In this document: positions 14,469-15,335 of the stretch, in pieces
Layout of the letters: the number at the start of each line of letters is the position of its first letter
How positions within the stretch are numbered: position 1 is the stretch's first letter
Assembly (NCBI RefSeq): GCF_946478835.1
Contig: NZ_CAMLDV010000081.1
Span: 1-15,335 of the forward strand
DNA length: 15,335 nt
Direction: 5' to 3'
Origin: an uncultured Bdellovibrio sp.
Lineage (GTDB): Bacteria; Bdellovibrionota; Bdellovibrionia; Bdellovibrionales; Bdellovibrionaceae
Made by a program: the position numbers and the translations under genes
Notes under the pieces: model-generated
The model's database searches: none
The model's input: the letters and a program-made list of their open reading frames with translations, nothing else
What the model was told of the DNA's origin: nothing

Positions 14469-14879
14469 ATGAAAACAATTTCGTTGGTGACTTCCTGCAC
14501 GTTTTTCTGCGCACTTCTTTTTGCCATTCCTACGCACGCATCTACAAACAGTCTCGCTCTTTCCGGGCCAGAAATGGTGTCGTCGGAAAGCTCCAATAAA
14601 ATGAACCTTGTCGATGCCGCAAATTATTGCCGGACACTGAACTCTGTCTGTGAGCTGCGAGCTGACGGTACGCCTTGCAACGGAGATTCTTTTAAAGGGT
14701 GGCGCCTTCCTTCTGCCGACGAATTGGGTTGGTTCCTGGGCCTTTCTAAATCCGAAGACTACCTTTGGACGCGCACGCAATACACAGAGTTGGATAAATA
14801 CATTATCTTAAGCCTCGTTGACGGCTCTTGGGGCTGGGCTGGATACGCTGCTGACGTAAATGTCCGCTGTGTGAAATAA
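14469..14879 (+). CDS. Secreted DUF1566 (Lcl C-terminal domain) protein
   Basis: 136 residues, of which 1-24 are a signal peptide (cleavage after THA). The remainder fits the DUF1566 / Lcl_C domain: DAANYCRTLN (49-58), FKGWRLPSADELGWFL (75-90), YLWTRTQY (98-105) and the closing NVRCVK (131-136). This domain has a C-type-lectin-like fold and occurs in secreted and surface proteins of many Gram-negative bacteria; its function is unsettled. Mature cysteines 54, 61, 70 and 134 could make two disulfides. AGGGGG precedes the ATG by about 5 nt. The 86-nt gap before it shows no clear promoter. A strong terminator follows the stop. Confidence 0.85.
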   Translation: MKTISLVTSCTFFCALLFAIPTHASTNSLALSGPEMVSSESSNKMNLVDAANYCRTLNSVCELRADGTPCNGDSFKGWRLPSADELGWFLGLSKSEDYLWTRTQYTELDKYIILSLVDGSWGWAGYAADVNVRCVK

Positions 14880-14881
14880 AA

Positions 14882-14907
14882 AAAGCCTGCGGTTTCGCGC
14901 AGGCTTT
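14882..14907. terminator. Bidirectional Rho-independent terminator
   Basis: Perfect 10-bp stem, AAAGCCTGCG (14882-14891) and CGCAGGCTTT (14898-14907), with a 6-nt loop. A T-run follows on the plus strand (CCATTTTT) and a longer one on the minus strand (TTTTTTTATTT when the stem's own T's are counted). It sits between the convergent DUF1566 gene and proS and serves both. Confidence 0.92.
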
Positions 14908-14931
14908 CCATTTTTGAATTTATATCTCTTC

Positions 14932-15335
14932 TTAGTAAGATTTCGCGAACAAAACCCACTTCGTTGCTGGTTTTCCAGAGAAGATACAAGCTCCTTGCAC
15001 AGGTTCTTGTTTCAATGGGATACAACGTGGAGTGACTTTAAGTTTCGCAAGAAGCTCATGCCCAATGCCTTCTTCGCACCATGGAACCATCGCAAAACCG
15101 GGCGCAGAAGCTTCGTCACCTGCAAAGTGTTTTTCAAAGTCTTGCAAGTTTGTGATGCGCTTGATGTTGTCATCGCGGAATTTCTTCGCTCTTTCGAAAA
15201 GACCGTCTTGGATCTCTTGCAAAAGATTTCCGATATTTTCAACAAACGCATTTCTAGCTTGTGACGCTTTTTCTTTCGGACCACGGTCACGACGACCTAC
15301 GAGTACCAGTACTGGGACGCGGCCAAGCAGACGAA
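14932..15335 (-). CDS. proS: Prolyl-tRNA synthetase, C-terminal part (5' end outside window)
   Basis: Charges tRNA-Pro with proline in the cytoplasm. The frame is open from the right edge: VPVLVLVGRRDRGPKEKA leads into the anticodon-binding domain, then LLQEIQDGLFERAKKFRDDN, and the C-terminal zinc-like domain with WCEEGIGHELLAKLKVTPRC, IPLKQEP, CIFSGKPATKWVLFAKSY. This matches the archaeal/eukaryotic-type ProRS, which ends in a conserved Tyr, and not the E. coli type with its inserted editing domain. The usual CxxC near the end reads CIFS, so the zinc site is incomplete. About 134 codons are visible. It ends 24 nt from the shared terminator. Confidence 0.9.
   Translation of the reverse strand, partial: RLLGRVPVLVLVGRRDRGPKEKASQARNAFVENIGNLLQEIQDGLFERAKKFRDDNIKRITNLQDFEKHFAGDEASAPGFAMVPWCEEGIGHELLAKLKVTPRCIPLKQEPVQGACIFSGKPATKWVLFAKSY

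Noticed and set aside
14932..15222. Treating the 96-residue frame as a separate small gene starting at TTG.
   Set aside because: The frame continues without a stop to the right edge with ProRS sequence, so it is the end of a longer gene.

Overview
The window looks like chromosomal DNA of a Gram-negative bacterium, most likely of the Bdellovibrio group. The pointers are moderate GC by eye, an archaeal/eukaryotic-type prolyl-tRNA synthetase C-terminus, an Fe-S type PurF, a secreted L,D-transpeptidase, two outer-membrane beta-barrel candidates and a secreted DUF1566-type protein, all in short alternating transcription units. The assignment to Bdellovibrio is an inference from this combination.

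Region 1 (1-7348, minus strand) is a tightly packed purine operon transcribed purF-purE-purC-purD-purN-purL. Every junction overlaps: 4, 10, 4, 4 and 1 nt. Together the genes cover PRPP to FGAM and AIR to SAICAR. purM, purK, purB and purH are not in the window, and purL runs off the left edge. PurE is about 75 residues longer than usual and appears to carry a degenerate second PurE-like repeat. PurC is long and diverges at its signature motifs.

Region 2 (7349-7642) is the leader between lysR and purF. It holds a perfect 10-bp hairpin followed by a T-tract directly before the purF Shine-Dalgarno sequence. It also holds a nested GC-rich hairpin with a mutually exclusive alternative fold, and a 67-codon reading frame that stops three bases before purF in the same frame. 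This is a good candidate for attenuation of the operon.

Region 3 (7643-9957) has a LysR-type regulator divergent from a two-gene unit: a secreted protein of unknown function whose stop codon overlaps the start of a Fic-family protein (TAATG). The Fic active-site motif is altered. An AT-rich inverted repeat lies between the divergent genes.

Region 4 (9908-12692) has a short CPA2-type cation/proton antiporter behind a small membrane protein (minus strand), a possibly leaderless unknown gene (plus strand), and a secreted L,D-transpeptidase (minus strand). The convergent ends either overlap by 50 nt or abut exactly.

Region 5 (12756-15335) has two divergent outer-membrane-type genes whose starts are 16 nt apart, a small secreted DUF1566-type protein, a bidirectional terminator, and the 3' end of proS entering from the right edge. 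No tRNA, rRNA, CRISPR array, insertion sequence or integrase was seen.
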